From Chloroflexi bacterium AL-N1 (GTDB taxonomy: Bacteria; Chloroflexota; Chloroflexia; Chloroflexales; Roseiflexaceae): a DNA stretch of 64,000 nucleotides. Positions within the stretch are counted from its first letter, which is position 1. Each line of letters opens with the position of its first letter. Positions 1-10,240 of this stretch are shown here, one piece after another. The stretch is from positions 1 through 64,000 of the forward strand of contig WYDT01000008.1 of the NCBI GenBank assembly GCA_013122435.1, read 5' to 3'. The position numbers were made by a program, and so were the translations under genes. The notes under the pieces are model-generated. The model was not told where the DNA came from. It ran no database searches and saw only the letters and a program-made list of their open reading frames with translations.

Positions 1-73
1 TTCTACCATTCATCCAGCCATACGAATAACGTAAGCAACGTGATAATGCAAACACTCCCTCTCCGCACCTCAC

Positions 74-733
74 TCAGGCATTCAGCTCGATCATCTCACC
101 ATTCACGATAAAGATCACCCGTTCAGCCACATTCGTCGCGCGGTCGGCAATCCGTTCCAGATAGTGGATCATAAACAGCAGATCGGTCGCCTCATGAATG
201 GTGCCAGGATCATCATGCATAAACCGCAGCAGATCGGCGCGGATTTGCGCTTCTAAACGGTCCACTCGATCATCTGCTTCTGCCATATCCTGCAGGGCTT
301 CCACATCTTTCTGGACCAGACCCTGTAGCGACGTGGACAACATCAGTTGCACCTGCTCTGCCATTTGTGGCAGGGCAATCTGTGGGAGAACAAACGGACG
401 GGTACCGTTGCGTATCACAATCCTGGCAATACCTTTCGCATAATCGCCGATACGCTCTAGCTCACCCGCAATTTCGATAGCAGCTATCAACAGCCGCAGA
501 TCACCTGCGACTGGTTGTTGTCTGGCAATCATCGTAACAGACTGTTCCTCAAGATCGTAGCGATACTGGTTAATCTTGGCATCTGCATCAATGACTTCCT
601 GCGCCGTGGTCACATCCTGCCAGATCAACGCATCGATGGATTGGGCAATGGTGGTGATGACAACCTGGCCAAAATCCCTTAGGTTTGTGTTGATACCCTC
701 AAGGCCTTTTATGTAGTGACGACGATTTTCCAT
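74..733 (-). CDS. phoU: Phosphate-specific transport regulator PhoU
   Basis: A 219-residue all-helical protein with the two-repeat PhoU architecture (repeats at about 15-100 and 118-205). Each repeat has the acidic metal-binding pattern of the family: ELERIGDYAKGIA in the first and YLERIADRATNVAERV in the second. PhoU normally couples the PstSCAB transporter to the PhoR kinase and keeps the Pho regulon off in phosphate excess; it acts at the inner face of the membrane. I place the start at 733 because GGAGG at 740-744 sits 7 bases upstream. A longer reading from 754 adds seven residues and has no ribosome-binding site. No pst genes are visible; they may lie beyond the left edge. A PhoB/PhoR-like pair lies at 43-45 kb, not adjacent. 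Confidence 0.95.
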   Translation of the reverse strand: MENRRHYIKGLEGINTNLRDFGQVVITTIAQSIDALIWQDVTTAQEVIDADAKINQYRYDLEEQSVTMIARQQPVAGDLRLLIAAIEIAGELERIGDYAKGIARIVIRNGTRPFVLPQIALPQMAEQVQLMLSTSLQGLVQKDVEALQDMAEADDRVDRLEAQIRADLLRFMHDDPGTIHEATDLLFMIHYLERIADRATNVAERVIFIVNGEMIELNA

Positions 734-832
734 CGTATACCTCCAGTGCAACATGTGTGCAGAGAGACACTACGAGCATGTCTGCCTGCATAAATGATGC
801 CGTATCGACCAGCGACACCTGGTTATTACAAC

Positions 833-1264
833 TTAAATAGTAGCTGTCTCGTGCACAATCAGCACCGCACAATGAGCGCGTTGTGCAACAGCGTGGCTCA
901 CACTCCCCAGCAACATACCAGCAAGCTGTCCACGCCCCCGCGACCCCACCACAATGAGATCATATCTCTCCGTCTCGGCGACGCGTATAATTGCTGATGC
1001 CGGAGGGCCTTCCAACAATTGTGTTTCAACCTCCATTCGATCGCCGATCTGTGTACGTGCACCTTCAAGTAACTGATTCCCAATCAGCATGCGTGCAGCC
1101 AACAAGTTTTCATAGTGTGGCGTCCCAAGGAGATCAGACACATGGGGAAATGCATGAAGTAAGCATAAAGATGCCTGATATCGCTCAGCAAGATCAGCGC
1201 CGACATCGATAGCATGTCGGGATTGTGATGAACCATCTACGGCAACCAATATCTTGTGGAACAT
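833..1264 (-). CDS. Universal stress protein, UspA family
   Basis: A single-domain Usp of 143 residues. It opens with the family start FHKILVAVDGSSQS and ends with the ATP-binding signature G-2x-G-9x-G-S (GSRGRG through LLGSVS), so it belongs to the nucleotide-binding subgroup. Usp proteins are cytoplasmic dimers that support survival under starvation, redox or energy stress. The start at 1264 is favoured because GGAGG (1271-1275) lies 6 bases upstream; the adjacent ATG at 1267 is only 3 bases away. The gene is transcribed divergently from the hydrogenase operon, and the shared intergenic region contains a CRP-type palindrome. Co-control of this protein with hydrogenase is therefore possible but not proven. 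Confidence 0.93.
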   Translation of the reverse strand: MFHKILVAVDGSSQSRHAIDVGADLAERYQASLCLLHAFPHVSDLLGTPHYENLLAARMLIGNQLLEGARTQIGDRMEVETQLLEGPPASAIIRVAETERYDLIVVGSRGRGQLAGMLLGSVSHAVAQRAHCAVLIVHETATI

Positions 1265-1342
1265 CATGTTCCTCCATTCCTTCATTGGATAAATGTACGA
1301 CTTTGTACCTTACACACAACCTATCACAGTATATAGTAATGT

Positions 1343-1358
1343 TGTGAAAAGATTCACA
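1343..1358. promoter_or_regulatory. Perfect CRP/FNR-superfamily binding palindrome
   Basis: TGTGA at 1343-1347 and TCACA at 1354-1358 are separated by six bases, the exact consensus of CRP-class operators. The site lies in the 312-base divergent region between the stress protein (start 1264) and hoxE (start 1577). On the minus strand a TATACT -10-like hexamer at 1328-1333 places the site around the -35 position of a possible usp promoter. The cognate regulator is not in this window. Confidence 0.55.
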
Positions 1359-1576
1359 GAATGTGCGTAAAGATTTAGCAACCGAGCAGGACGTTACTGA
1401 AATATAACTCTCTGTGATGCTTTCTTCCCACGCTAGGACATGCAATATGGTAGGATAATCGGCACACTGTACTCATTTGTCCAGTAGCTGTGGAGATCTT
1501 GTCTACAGCTCTTAGATATTCCCTTATGTAGCAATAGATCTGAAAGTAGTAGCACGTCATATGGAAAGGCCACCAC

Positions 1577-2116
1577 ATGCCCAATCCAACTTCTCAACAT
1601 CGATTCAAAACCACTCCTGCGAAATCAAAGGCCCATCCTAGTGGCGATAATCGATTTAAACTTTTAGAAGCAACGATGAAACGACATCAGTATCAACCTG
1701 ATGCACTGATAGAAGTGCTTCATCGTGCTCAAGAATTATTTGGTTATCTAGAGCAAGATCTTCTTTTATATATGGCCCATAGTCTGAAACTCCCACCCAG
1801 TCGGGTGTATGGAGTCGCAACCTTTTATCATTTTTTCTCCTTAGCACCTCGAGGAGTACACACGTGTGTGGTGTGTATGGGAACTGCCTGTTACGTGAAA
1901 GGGGCAGCAACACTGCTATCCGAAGCAGAAAACTATACACATATATCGGCTGGTGAAACCACACCAGACGGTCAGGTTTCCTTGATGACAGCCCGTTGCA
2001 TTGGTGCATGTGGTATTGCACCAGCTATTGTCTACGATGGCAACGTGGCTGGACATCAGACCTCGGAGAACATACTTGAACGTGTGAAAGGGTGGTCTTC
2101 CAATGGATCTGACTGA
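1577..2116 (+). CDS. hoxE: Bidirectional [NiFe] hydrogenase diaphorase subunit HoxE
   Basis: A NuoE-like thioredoxin-fold subunit of 179 residues. The four cysteine ligands of one [2Fe-2S] cluster are visible as CVVCMGTAC (two used) and ARCIGACG near residues 95-145. The core [14 protein letters not shown] is typical of the NuoE/HoxE family. HoxE joins HoxF and HoxU to form the NAD(P)H-oxidising diaphorase half of the pentameric cytoplasmic hydrogenase. The first 35 residues are polar and poorly conserved-looking, so an internal start at the ATG encoding [10 protein letters not shown] is possible; GAAAGG 7 bases before the ATG at 1577 supports the longer form. It overlaps hoxF by 14 bases, which suggests translational coupling. 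Confidence 0.95.
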   Translation: MPNPTSQHRFKTTPAKSKAHPSGDNRFKLLEATMKRHQYQPDALIEVLHRAQELFGYLEQDLLLYMAHSLKLPPSRVYGVATFYHFFSLAPRGVHTCVVCMGTACYVKGAATLLSEAENYTHISAGETTPDGQVSLMTARCIGACGIAPAIVYDGNVAGHQTSENILERVKGWSSNGSD

Positions 2117-3713
2117 ACTCCTTGCGATTGCAAACAAAAAACGTCAGGCACAAAAGCCCCTCTGTCTTCATTGTTGTACATCAACTGGTTGTCAATCCGC
2201 CAACTCCCTGGCTGTAAAGGAGGGGTTGCAAGCAGCGGTTGATACACATACCATGCAGGATCACGTTGAAGTCAGAAGCGTTGGATGTCTCGGGTTATGT
2301 GGTAATGGCCCCATTGTCGAGATTGCACCAACCGGAACAGTATACGAACACGTAACTGTTGACCATACTGAATCCATTGTCACGGCGTTAGTCGGAGGCG
2401 AGACCACTGCCCAGCAAGCCGATACGACTCACCCCTTCTTTACCCGACAGACCAGAATCGTGCGCGAACATAGTGGTCAAATCGACCCAGAGCGCATTGA
2501 GGACTATATCGAGGTTGGTGGTTATCAGGCCCTCTACGATGTCCTGCACGAATCAACACCAGAAGATGTGGTTAACACAATTATTCAGAGTGGGCTGCGT
2601 GGACGTGGCGGTGGTGGCTACCCAACCGGGCTGAAATGGTCTACCGTGGCCAAATCCGAAAGCGAAAGTGGTCGTAAGTTTGTTATCTGCAATGCAGACG
2701 AAGGTGATCCAGGGGCGTTTATGGATCGCAGCGTGGTGGAGAGTGATCCCCATCGCATTTTGGAAGGTATGGCTATCGCTGCGTATGCGATTGGCGCAAA
2801 TCAGGGCTATATCTACATTCGTGGTGAATATCCCCTGGCGATCCGTCGTATTCAGATTGCCATTCAGCGCGCCAAGAGACTTGGTTTGTTAGGCAGTCAG
2901 ATTTTTGAGACCCCCTTCGATTTTCGTGTTGATATCCGCATTGGTGCCGGGGCCTTTGTCTGCGGCGAGGAAACTGCACTGATGGCCTCTATCGAGGGAG
3001 GGCGCGGATCGCCACGCCCTCGTCCACCATATCCGGCTGAATATGGCTTGTGGGGTTGCCCTACGCTAATCAACAACGTCGAAACTTTTGGCAGCATTGT
3101 TCCCATTGTACGTAATGGTGCAGAATGGTTTGCCAATATTGGTACCGAACACAGCAAGGGTACCAAAATTTTTGCGCTTACCGGAAACATTTGCCACAAT
3201 GGCCTTATTGAAGTGCCCATGGGGACAACCCTCCACGAGATTGTCGAAGAAATAGGTGGTGGTGCACCGAACGGCAACATTAAAGCAGTCCAGACCGGTG
3301 GTCCCTCTGGCGGTTGTATCCCTGCGAGCCTCTTTGACACCCCAGTCGATTACGAATCGCTGGCCAAGGTTGGCTCCATTATGGGTTCTGGCGGTCTGGT
3401 AGCAATGGACGAAAACACCAGCATGGTCGACGTTGCGCGCTTCTATATCGAATTTTGTCGCGACGAATCATGCGGCAAGTGCATTCCCTGTCGTGTGGGT
3501 ACGGCGCAGTTGTATCATCTGCTGACCAAAATCAACGATGGTTTCGCTGTGCCGGAGGATATTGAGCGGCTCAAAGTCCTCTCTGATTTGCTCCAGAAAA
3601 CGAGCTTGTGCGGTCTTGGCCAATCAGCGCCCAATCCGATTCTCAGTACACTACACTATTTTCCGGAAGAATATGAAGCGTCTCTGCAAAAACCTGTACA
3701 GACAAGCATTTGA
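2103..3713 (+). CDS. hoxF: Bidirectional hydrogenase diaphorase subunit HoxF (NAD/FMN binding)
   Basis: A 536-residue NuoF homologue. Residues about 18-95 form an extra thioredoxin-like [2Fe-2S] domain ([10 protein letters not shown], then [10 protein letters not shown]), as in cyanobacterial-type HoxF. The NuoF core follows: the NADH-site motif [13 protein letters not shown], the FMN-region motif [11 protein letters not shown], and the C-terminal [4Fe-4S] ligands [10 protein letters not shown] and LCGLGQ. It catalyses NAD(P)+/NAD(P)H exchange of electrons via FMN, passing them to the hydrogenase half. The length is normal for HoxF. The gene is sandwiched between hoxE (14-base overlap) and hoxU (15-base gap) in a compact operon. 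Confidence 0.97.
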   Translation: MDLTELLAIANKKRQAQKPLCLHCCTSTGCQSANSLAVKEGLQAAVDTHTMQDHVEVRSVGCLGLCGNGPIVEIAPTGTVYEHVTVDHTESIVTALVGGETTAQQADTTHPFFTRQTRIVREHSGQIDPERIEDYIEVGGYQALYDVLHESTPEDVVNTIIQSGLRGRGGGGYPTGLKWSTVAKSESESGRKFVICNADEGDPGAFMDRSVVESDPHRILEGMAIAAYAIGANQGYIYIRGEYPLAIRRIQIAIQRAKRLGLLGSQIFETPFDFRVDIRIGAGAFVCGEETALMASIEGGRGSPRPRPPYPAEYGLWGCPTLINNVETFGSIVPIVRNGAEWFANIGTEHSKGTKIFALTGNICHNGLIEVPMGTTLHEIVEEIGGGAPNGNIKAVQTGGPSGGCIPASLFDTPVDYESLAKVGSIMGSGGLVAMDENTSMVDVARFYIEFCRDESCGKCIPCRVGTAQLYHLLTKINDGFAVPEDIERLKVLSDLLQKTSLCGLGQSAPNPILSTLHYFPEEYEASLQKPVQTSI

Positions 3714-3728
3714 ACAAGGATATACACC

Positions 3729-4445
3729 ATGGCCGCCAAGACACTTATTATTGATGATCAGCATATCAGTGCTCGCGAAGACGAAACCATCCTGGATGCG
3801 GCCCGCGACGCTGGTATCACTATACCGACATTATGTCATCTTGAGGGAGTCGGTGATGTTGGGGCGTGTCGCTTATGTCTGGTCGAAATCGTCGGCAATC
3901 GACGCCTCCAGCCTGCCTGTGCAACAAAAGTTGCCGAGGGGATGAAGATTCGCACCAATACCGAACAACTACGCGAGTATCGACGGATGATCGTCGAGCT
4001 ACTGTTTGTTGAACGTAACCACGTGTGTTCTGTCTGTGTCTCAAATGGGCACTGCGAGCTGCAAAATCTCGCTATTGAGCTAGGTGTCGACCATATGCGC
4101 TTCGACTACCTCTTCCCAAGCTGCCATATTGATATGACACACGAGCGTTTTGGTATTGATCATAATCGTTGTGTACTTTGTACACGCTGTGTTCGCGTAT
4201 GTGATGAGATCGAGGGAGCACACACATGGGATGTGTCAGGACGTGGTATCGCAGCACGCGTCATTACCGACATGAATCAACCATGGGGTGAGTCATCCAG
4301 TTGCACAACATGTGGCAAATGCGTGTTGGCCTGTCCCACCGGTGCTATCTTTCACCGTGGTTCGACAGTTGCTGAAATGCAGCGCGACCGCTCACGACTG
4401 ACCTTCCTTGTTACTGCACGGGAGAAAAAACAATGGATCGAGTAA
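3729..4445 (+). CDS. hoxU: Bidirectional hydrogenase diaphorase subunit HoxU
   Basis: A 238-residue NuoG N-terminal-like iron-sulfur subunit. Ligand sets occur in order: the plant-ferredoxin-type [2Fe-2S] ([15 protein letters not shown] and a later PAC), the His-Cys [4Fe-4S] segment ([13 protein letters not shown]), then two CxxCxxC clusters ([11 protein letters not shown] and [12 protein letters not shown]). These carry electrons from HoxF to HoxY. GAACAAGGATATACACC before the ATG contains an AAGGA ribosome-binding site. The last 13 bases overlap hoxY, keeping the subunits in one coupled translation unit. Confidence 0.97.
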   Translation: MAAKTLIIDDQHISAREDETILDAARDAGITIPTLCHLEGVGDVGACRLCLVEIVGNRRLQPACATKVAEGMKIRTNTEQLREYRRMIVELLFVERNHVCSVCVSNGHCELQNLAIELGVDHMRFDYLFPSCHIDMTHERFGIDHNRCVLCTRCVRVCDEIEGAHTWDVSGRGIAARVITDMNQPWGESSSCTTCGKCVLACPTGAIFHRGSTVAEMQRDRSRLTFLVTAREKKQWIE

Positions 4446-4978
4446 CACTTGCAACTATCTGGCTAGGTGGCTGTTCCGGCTGTCATATGTCTTTCCTGGA
4501 TCTGGATGAATGGTTAATTGACCTTGCGGAACGGGTTCAGGTCGTCTACAGTCCACTTGCCGACGTCAAAACGTATCCTGAGCAGGTCGATGTCGCATTA
4601 GTTGAGGGCGCCATCGCTAATGAGGAACATCTTCACCAGATCCGGCTGATTCGCCAGCGGACAAGCACATTAATCTCATTTGGTGATTGCGCCATTAGCG
4701 GCAATATAACCGCACTACGAAATGTGTTAGGTAAGGCTGAAAATGTACTGCAAAAGGTCTATGCCTCTGAGGAAAACTTATATGGCCAGATCCCGATGGA
4801 ACAGGATATTGTTCCGACATTACTAGATCAGGTACGCCCTGTGCATGCAATCGTGCCTGTCGATGTCTATCTGCCTGGATGCCCCCCATCGGGACCGCAG
4901 ATTCGCACAGCGCTTGAACAATTACTCGATGGTGGACCGCCCCATTTCGAGGGGCGTGAAATGCTAAAATTTGGTTGA
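4433..4978 (+). CDS. hoxY: Bidirectional hydrogenase small subunit HoxY
   Basis: The [NiFe]-hydrogenase small subunit of group 3d, 181 residues. Proximal-cluster cysteines are visible in [11 protein letters not shown] near the N-terminus, GDCAISG near residue 85, and [11 protein letters not shown] near residue 150. There is no Tat signal, as expected for a cytoplasmic enzyme. The protein bridges HoxU to the NiFe active site in HoxH. It overlaps hoxU by 13 bases, and its stop at 4976-4978 lies just before the hoxH ribosome-binding site. Confidence 0.97.
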   Translation: MDRVTLATIWLGGCSGCHMSFLDLDEWLIDLAERVQVVYSPLADVKTYPEQVDVALVEGAIANEEHLHQIRLIRQRTSTLISFGDCAISGNITALRNVLGKAENVLQKVYASEENLYGQIPMEQDIVPTLLDQVRPVHAIVPVDVYLPGCPPSGPQIRTALEQLLDGGPPHFEGREMLKFG

Positions 4979-4988
4979 CGAGGTTATT

Positions 4989-6410
4989 ATGCGTAAACAG
5001 ATCATGATCGATCCAATCACCCGGATCGAGGGACATGCAAAAGTAAGCATTCATCTTGATGATGCGGGAAAGGTCTCCGATGCACGCTTCCACGTCACCG
5101 AATTTCGGGGGTTTGAGCGCTTCTGCGAGGGCCGTCCGCTGTGGGAGATGCCCGGTATTACCGCACGTATCTGTGGTATCTGCCCTGTAAGCCACGTACT
5201 GGCCTCGGCGAAAGCAGGTGATGCCATTCTTGCCGTTAACATTCCTCCCGCCGCCGAAAAACTCCGTCGGCTGATGAATGTCGCGCAGATTATTCAATCA
5301 CACGCGTTGAGTTTCTTCCATCTTAGTGCGCCAGATCTGCTGCTTGGGATGGATAGCGACCCACAATCACGTAACGTTTTTGGCTTAATCGCCGCCGAAC
5401 CAGAACTGGCCCGTAGTGGCATCCGCTTGCGCCAATTTGGCCAAGAGATTATCAAACTGTTGAGTGGTAGCAAAATCCACCCGGCATGGGCCGTTCCCGG
5501 TGGCGTGCGACAGGGTCTCTCTGCTGAAGGGTGCGAATATATTCGTGCGCTGATCCCCGAAGTGCGGGCGACGACACAGAATGCATTAGTACGCTTCAAA
5601 CAATTACTGGAAGACTACCAGGAAGAAGCCCAAACCTTTGGGACCTTTCCCACTATGTTTATGAGCCTGGTTGCACACGATGGTGCATGGGAGCATTACG
5701 GTGGCCATATTCGCTTTGTTGATGATGTGGGCGCAATTGTGGCGGATCGACTCGACGCGGCCAACTACGATGAGTTTATTGGTGAGGCGGTTGAACCATG
5801 GTCCTACCTGAAATTCCCGTATTATCGCCCTGAGGGATACCCTGGCGGTATCTATCGGGTGGGGCCACTCGCACGTCTGAATGTATGTACGTACATCGGC
5901 ACACCGCTTGCAGACGCGGAGTTACAAGAGTTTCGCCAGCGCGGTGGTCGCACAGTGAATTCTTCATTCTTTTACCACTATGCACGCCTGATCGAGATTC
6001 TGGCGTCTATCGAACAGATCGAGAACATGCTCGACGACCCCGATCTACAATCAAGTCAGCTACGCGCCAGTGCGGGAATTAATCGTTCGCGTGGTATCGG
6101 CGTGAGTGAAGCCCCACGAGGCACACTGTGTCATCATTACGAAGTGGATGAACACGGCATCGTAACCAAGGTTAACCTGCTCATCGCCACTGGTCAGAAC
6201 AACCTGGCGATCAATCGCACTGTAGCCCAGGTTGCACGGCACTACATTCACGGTCCCGAGATTCCTGAGGGCATGTTGAACCGGGTTGAGGCGAGCATCC
6301 GTGCTTTTGATCCGTGCTTGAGTTGCTCAACTCATGCGGCAGGCACAATGCCTCTGTCTATCGAGTTGATTGGTGCGGACGGCACTGTATACGACGAGAT
6401 TAAACGGTAA
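4989..6410 (+). CDS. hoxH: Bidirectional [NiFe] hydrogenase large subunit HoxH
   Basis: The catalytic large subunit, 473 residues. The N-terminal L1 motif [10 protein letters not shown] and the C-terminal L2 motif [10 protein letters not shown] supply the four cysteine ligands of the NiFe centre; [14 protein letters not shown] residues precede L1. After the L2 histidine there are 24 residues ending in YDEIKR, the tail normally cut off by HoxW after nickel insertion. I choose the ATG at 4989, with GAGG at 4980-4983 five bases upstream; an in-frame TTG at 4971 would overlap hoxY and lacks a ribosome-binding site. It is the last gene before a strong hairpin. Confidence 0.97.
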   Translation: MRKQIMIDPITRIEGHAKVSIHLDDAGKVSDARFHVTEFRGFERFCEGRPLWEMPGITARICGICPVSHVLASAKAGDAILAVNIPPAAEKLRRLMNVAQIIQSHALSFFHLSAPDLLLGMDSDPQSRNVFGLIAAEPELARSGIRLRQFGQEIIKLLSGSKIHPAWAVPGGVRQGLSAEGCEYIRALIPEVRATTQNALVRFKQLLEDYQEEAQTFGTFPTMFMSLVAHDGAWEHYGGHIRFVDDVGAIVADRLDAANYDEFIGEAVEPWSYLKFPYYRPEGYPGGIYRVGPLARLNVCTYIGTPLADAELQEFRQRGGRTVNSSFFYHYARLIEILASIEQIENMLDDPDLQSSQLRASAGINRSRGIGVSEAPRGTLCHHYEVDEHGIVTKVNLLIATGQNNLAINRTVAQVARHYIHGPEIPEGMLNRVEASIRAFDPCLSCSTHAAGTMPLSIELIGADGTVYDEIKR

Positions 6411-6448
6411 GGTCTTAGCGCTTTACTCACAAAATATCTGGTTAAGAG

Positions 6449-6490
6449 ATGCTGCGGATAATTGCACAAGATACTATCCGCAGCATTTTC
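6449..6490 (+). terminator. Hairpin terminator after hoxH
   Basis: ATGCTGCGGATA (6449-6460) pairs perfectly with TATCCGCAGCAT (6475-6486) across a 14-base loop, followed by TTTTC. It lies 39 bases behind the hoxH stop and before hoxW, so hoxW may be read through at reduced level or have its own promoter. Confidence 0.85.
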
Positions 6491-6592
6491 ATTTTGGATG
6501 TACAATACAGTATGTGAGATTATGTACAAACTTCATTTTCGAGACCTGAAAGATGTGCAAACCCTTTCACGTCTCTACGATAGCAACCCTAT

Positions 6593-7153
6593 ATGACGAG
6601 CAAATCACGAATAGTGAATGATGAGCCAGCCATTTCTTTCAAGCAGCAACCATCTATTGTTGTCATTGGCTACGGCAATGATGTACGCCGTGACGATGCG
6701 GTTGGCATCCGTACCGCAGAGGCAGTTTCCGCCTGGAATTTGCCTGATGTACAAGTCATCACTGTTCAACAACTTACCCCTGAACTGGCAGAACGAATCG
6801 CACAGGCACGTCTGGTGATCTTTCTTGATGCCTACGAACTGCAAGATGAGCCAGCTAACTCCAACGACGAATCACTGATACACACACACCTCCTTACACC
6901 AACTGACACAGCATATACACTATCGTCGCTGGACCACACGGGCGATCCTCGCTATTTGCTCGCCCTTACCCAGGCCGTCTACGGTTATGTGCCCCCAACT
7001 TACTGGATTACGGTACCAGCAAGACATGTTGATTTTGGTTGGGACATGTCACCGCTTACGAGGAGCGGCATGGTCACAGCGTTACGGCTCACACACAACC
7101 TTATTGTGACAGCAAGGAGATATAGTGATAATGACGACCACAACACAAACTGA
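6593..7153 (+). CDS. hoxW: Hydrogenase maturation protease, HoxW type
   Basis: A 186-residue member of the HyaD/HycI/HoxW endopeptidase family. The signature [13 protein letters not shown] near residue 28 holds the Asp that probes bound nickel, and FLDAYE near residue 80 holds the second conserved Asp. These enzymes trim the C-terminal tail of the large subunit; here the substrate is presumably HoxH encoded just upstream. A His-containing LDHTGDP segment supplies a likely third metal ligand. The residues before VVIGYGND (about 20) look non-conserved, and no convincing ribosome-binding site precedes the ATG, so the start is uncertain. Its end overlaps the next gene. Confidence 0.9.
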   Translation: MTSKSRIVNDEPAISFKQQPSIVVIGYGNDVRRDDAVGIRTAEAVSAWNLPDVQVITVQQLTPELAERIAQARLVIFLDAYELQDEPANSNDESLIHTHLLTPTDTAYTLSSLDHTGDPRYLLALTQAVYGYVPPTYWITVPARHVDFGWDMSPLTRSGMVTALRLTHNLIVTARRYSDNDDHNTN

Positions 7154-9830
7154 GTCAACCCAAAAACAACCGACACTTGACGTCTTCTTTGCGCCCAAAA
7201 CAGTCGCGGTGATCGGCGCTGATGATCAACCATCAAGTGTGGGGCGCAAAGTCCTCTGGAATTTGATCAGCAGTCCGTTTGGTGGTACCGTCTACCCGGT
7301 CAATCGCAAACGTTCCAGTGTGCTGGGTATCCATGCATACAACGCCCTCGCCGATGTCCCTGAGCCGATCGATCTGGCCGTCGTGGTGACTCCTGCCGAG
7401 ACGGTGCCTGACATCATTGATGAGTGTGTTGATGCGGGGGTCAAAGGTGTCATTATTACCTCGGTTGGCTTCAAAGAATACGGATCGGCAGGAGCTGAAT
7501 TAGAACAGGATATTCTCACCCGTGCGCGGCGCGGCCATCTGCGGGTGATTGGGCCTAACTGTCTTGGCGTTATGTCTCCAATTACAGGGCTTAATGCGAC
7601 ATTTGCCGATGCGATAGCTCATCGGGGGAATGTTGGGTTTATCAGTCAGAGTGGGGCGCTCTGTACGGCTATTCTCGATTGGAGCCTGCGTGAACATGTG
7701 GGCTTTAGCGCCTTTATTTCGACCGGCTCCATGCTCGATGTTGGGTGGGGTGAACTGATCGACTACCTCGGTGAAGACCAAAACACCCAGAGCATCGTGA
7801 TCTATATGGAGTCGATTGATCATGTGCAATCGTTCCTGTCTGCGGCCCGCGAAGTGGCGCTTTCAAAACCAATCATCGTCATCAAATCGGGGCGTACTGA
7901 GGGAGCGGCGCAGGCAGCGGTATCACATACAGGAGAGCTTGCCGGTAGTGATGAGGTGCTCAATACTGCGTTCCGACGCAGTGGTGTCGTCCGCGTTCAT
8001 TCTATCGAAGAACTGTTTGCTGTCGCGGAAGTGCTGGCCAAACAACCACGTCCACGGGGCCCACGGCTGACGATTCTGACAAACGCTGGTGGTCCTGGTA
8101 TTCTGGCTGCCGATGCGCTGGTTATGAATGGTGGTACATTAGCGAAGCTATCGATGGATACGATTACTGCATTAGATGAGATCCTGCCCTCGCACTGGAG
8201 CCGTAACAATCCGATTGATATCTTTGATGATGCCACCCCTGAACGCTATGAAAAAGCATTGGAAATTATTGCTCAGGACGCTAACAGCGATGGACTATTG
8301 GTTATACTTAACCCACAGTCAAAGACTGATCCAACCCAGATTGCTGAACGTCTGGCAACCGTCAAGCAGTTAAAAGGACGCCCGATTCTTGCCAGTTGGA
8401 TGGGAGGAGAAGCTATCGAGGAAGGAGAAACTATGCTCAATCGTGCGAACATCCCGACCTTTGCCTACCCCGATACTGCCGCACGTGCGTTCCTCTATAT
8501 GTGGCAGTACACTCACAGCATTCGGACCCTCTACGAAACACCAACGCTCTCAGCAGGAGCAGGAGCCCAATCAGATCATGTGAGTGTGGAGCGCATCATC
8601 CATCGCGCACGTGCGGTGGGTCGGACAATCCTTACCGAGTTCGAATCAAAACAGATTCTCACAGCTTATGGCATTCCCACCGTTGAAACCCATATTGCCA
8701 CCAGCGAAGACGCAGCGGTTATCAAAGCGGAAGAGATCGGGTATCCAGTGGTGTTAAAGCTCCACTCACAAACAATTACACACAAAAGTGACGTTGGGGG
8801 TGTCCATCTCCAACTATCTGATGCCCAGGCAGTACGCCGCGCCTACCAATCCATTGCAGAGGACAATGGTGAGCATTTTAAGGGGGTAACCGTACAACCA
8901 ATGGTCATGGGTGACGGGTACGAACTGATTATGGGGAGCAGTATCGATGCCCAATTTGGCCCGGTGATCCTGTTCGGTACGGGTGGGCAACTGACTGAGA
9001 TATTTCAAGATCGCGCGCTGGCACTGCCTCCACTCACAACAACACTGGCACGCCGGATGATGGAGCGCACCCGTATCTTTCAAGCCCTCAAAGGGGTGCG
9101 TGGAAAGCAACCTGTTGATCTGGCGGCACTGGAGCAGTTGGCCGTTCGTTTTAGCCAATTGATTGTTGAGCAACGCTGGATTAAGGAAACTGACATCAAT
9201 CCGTTGTATGTAGCGGGGAATCAATTGCTTGCGTTGGATGCCCGCATTATTGTGCATGGCGCCGAAATGAATGAGACCGCATTGCCCCAAACCGCCATTC
9301 GGCCCTATCCTACACAATATGTTGAAGAGTGGCACATGCATGATGGTAGTCCCGTGACCATTCGCCCGATTCGCCCTGAGGATGAGCCGCTGATCGTCGA
9401 GTTCCATGCGACGCTCTCCGAACAAAGTGTGTATATGCGTTTCTTCTCACCATTGAAGTTTTCGCAACGCACCTCCCACGACCGACTCACACGTCTGTGT
9501 TTTATCGATTACGACCGCACCATGGCCCTGGTCGTGGATTATAAACATCCCAAGTCGGGTGCCCATCAACTGCTCGCGGTAGGGCGTCTGGCGAAATCCC
9601 ATCGCAAAGGCGAGGCCGAGTTTTCGTTACTCGTGAGTGATCATTTCCAGCGCATGGGGCTTGGCACCAAAATCATGCATCGGCTGATCCAGGTTGGGCG
9701 TGATCAGCAGTTGCACCGCATCTATGGCTACATCCTGCGCGAGAATTACGGTATGCTAGAGATCTGCGAAAAGTTAGGCTTTCGCTTTCAACGTACCCAC
9801 GATTATTTCACCGCAATTATTGATATATGA
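7125..9830 (+). CDS. Acyl-CoA synthetase (ADP-forming) fused to a GNAT acetyltransferase (Pat/PatZ-like)
   Basis: A 901-residue fusion. The N-terminal CoA-binding domain ([15 protein letters not shown]) is followed by succinyl-CoA-ligase-like domains containing [10 protein letters not shown], an ATP-grasp domain from about 520 ([13 protein letters not shown]), and a C-terminal GNAT domain from about 745 ([12 protein letters not shown], acetyl-CoA loop QRMGLGTK). Relatives are either true acetate-CoA ligases (ADP-forming) or Pat/PatZ lysine acetyltransferases that silence acetyl-CoA synthetase. The histidine in SHTG, the likely phospho-acceptor, is present here, so ligase activity is not excluded. 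GTG at 7125 has AAGGAG 5 bases upstream; ATG at 7131 has it 11 upstream. Both overlap hoxW, implying coupled translation. Confidence 0.9.
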   Translation: MIMTTTTQTESTQKQPTLDVFFAPKTVAVIGADDQPSSVGRKVLWNLISSPFGGTVYPVNRKRSSVLGIHAYNALADVPEPIDLAVVVTPAETVPDIIDECVDAGVKGVIITSVGFKEYGSAGAELEQDILTRARRGHLRVIGPNCLGVMSPITGLNATFADAIAHRGNVGFISQSGALCTAILDWSLREHVGFSAFISTGSMLDVGWGELIDYLGEDQNTQSIVIYMESIDHVQSFLSAAREVALSKPIIVIKSGRTEGAAQAAVSHTGELAGSDEVLNTAFRRSGVVRVHSIEELFAVAEVLAKQPRPRGPRLTILTNAGGPGILAADALVMNGGTLAKLSMDTITALDEILPSHWSRNNPIDIFDDATPERYEKALEIIAQDANSDGLLVILNPQSKTDPTQIAERLATVKQLKGRPILASWMGGEAIEEGETMLNRANIPTFAYPDTAARAFLYMWQYTHSIRTLYETPTLSAGAGAQSDHVSVERIIHRARAVGRTILTEFESKQILTAYGIPTVETHIATSEDAAVIKAEEIGYPVVLKLHSQTITHKSDVGGVHLQLSDAQAVRRAYQSIAEDNGEHFKGVTVQPMVMGDGYELIMGSSIDAQFGPVILFGTGGQLTEIFQDRALALPPLTTTLARRMMERTRIFQALKGVRGKQPVDLAALEQLAVRFSQLIVEQRWIKETDINPLYVAGNQLLALDARIIVHGAEMNETALPQTAIRPYPTQYVEEWHMHDGSPVTIRPIRPEDEPLIVEFHATLSEQSVYMRFFSPLKFSQRTSHDRLTRLCFIDYDRTMALVVDYKHPKSGAHQLLAVGRLAKSHRKGEAEFSLLVSDHFQRMGLGTKIMHRLIQVGRDQQLHRIYGYILRENYGMLEICEKLGFRFQRTHDYFTAIIDI

Positions 9831-9891
9831 CCTGACCCGCATAGCTTCTTTCACAGTTCCCCTGATCTGCACCTGTGGGTCAGGTTTTTTT
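9831..9891 (+). terminator. Terminator after the acyl-CoA synthetase/GNAT gene
   Basis: CCTGACCC (9831-9838) pairs perfectly with GGGTCAGG (9877-9884), followed by seven T residues. The 38-base loop is unusually long. The structure begins directly behind the stop codon. Confidence 0.75.
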
Positions 9892-10240
9892 GCTTGCCAG
9901 TGACACACCATAACTTGTCGTTATATAGCCCTGAATACATGTGACATGGCAGAGCCATGCCCCTGCGTGGCAACATGGCTGCCGCAATCCATAGGAAGTA
10001 CCCCATAGTAGGTATGTTATCTACCAATACAAACCGCAAAAACGATAGCCATATACGTTTTTTCATGCAGAAATTAGTTTTATTTGTTTTTTCTAATGCT
10101 AATTTCAATCAATCAAATGACTGATAATTTCGCCGTTCCATGTGTTTATACTTATGTGGTTATAACATATTTGATTCGTTCTCTGGCTTTTCCGAAACTG
10201 AGAGATCTAACCGCTTTTCGATGGTGTATCCCAATAAACT
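9892..10240. other. 349-base AT-rich intergenic region with a hairpin
   Basis: No gene is recognised here. The first half holds a stem in which GGCA and GCCATG (9948-9959, two-base bulge) pair with CATGGC and TGCC (9974-9983). The second half is AT-rich and should contain the promoter of the downstream histidine kinase, but I cannot pick a convincing -35/-10 pair. It could encode a small RNA or a 5-prime leader. Confidence 0.4.

Noticed and set aside
7125..7153. Frameshift fusing hoxW to the acyl-CoA synthetase gene
   Set aside because: Each product has a complete family-typical end or start, and a ribosome-binding site precedes the second gene, so this is an ordinary overlap.
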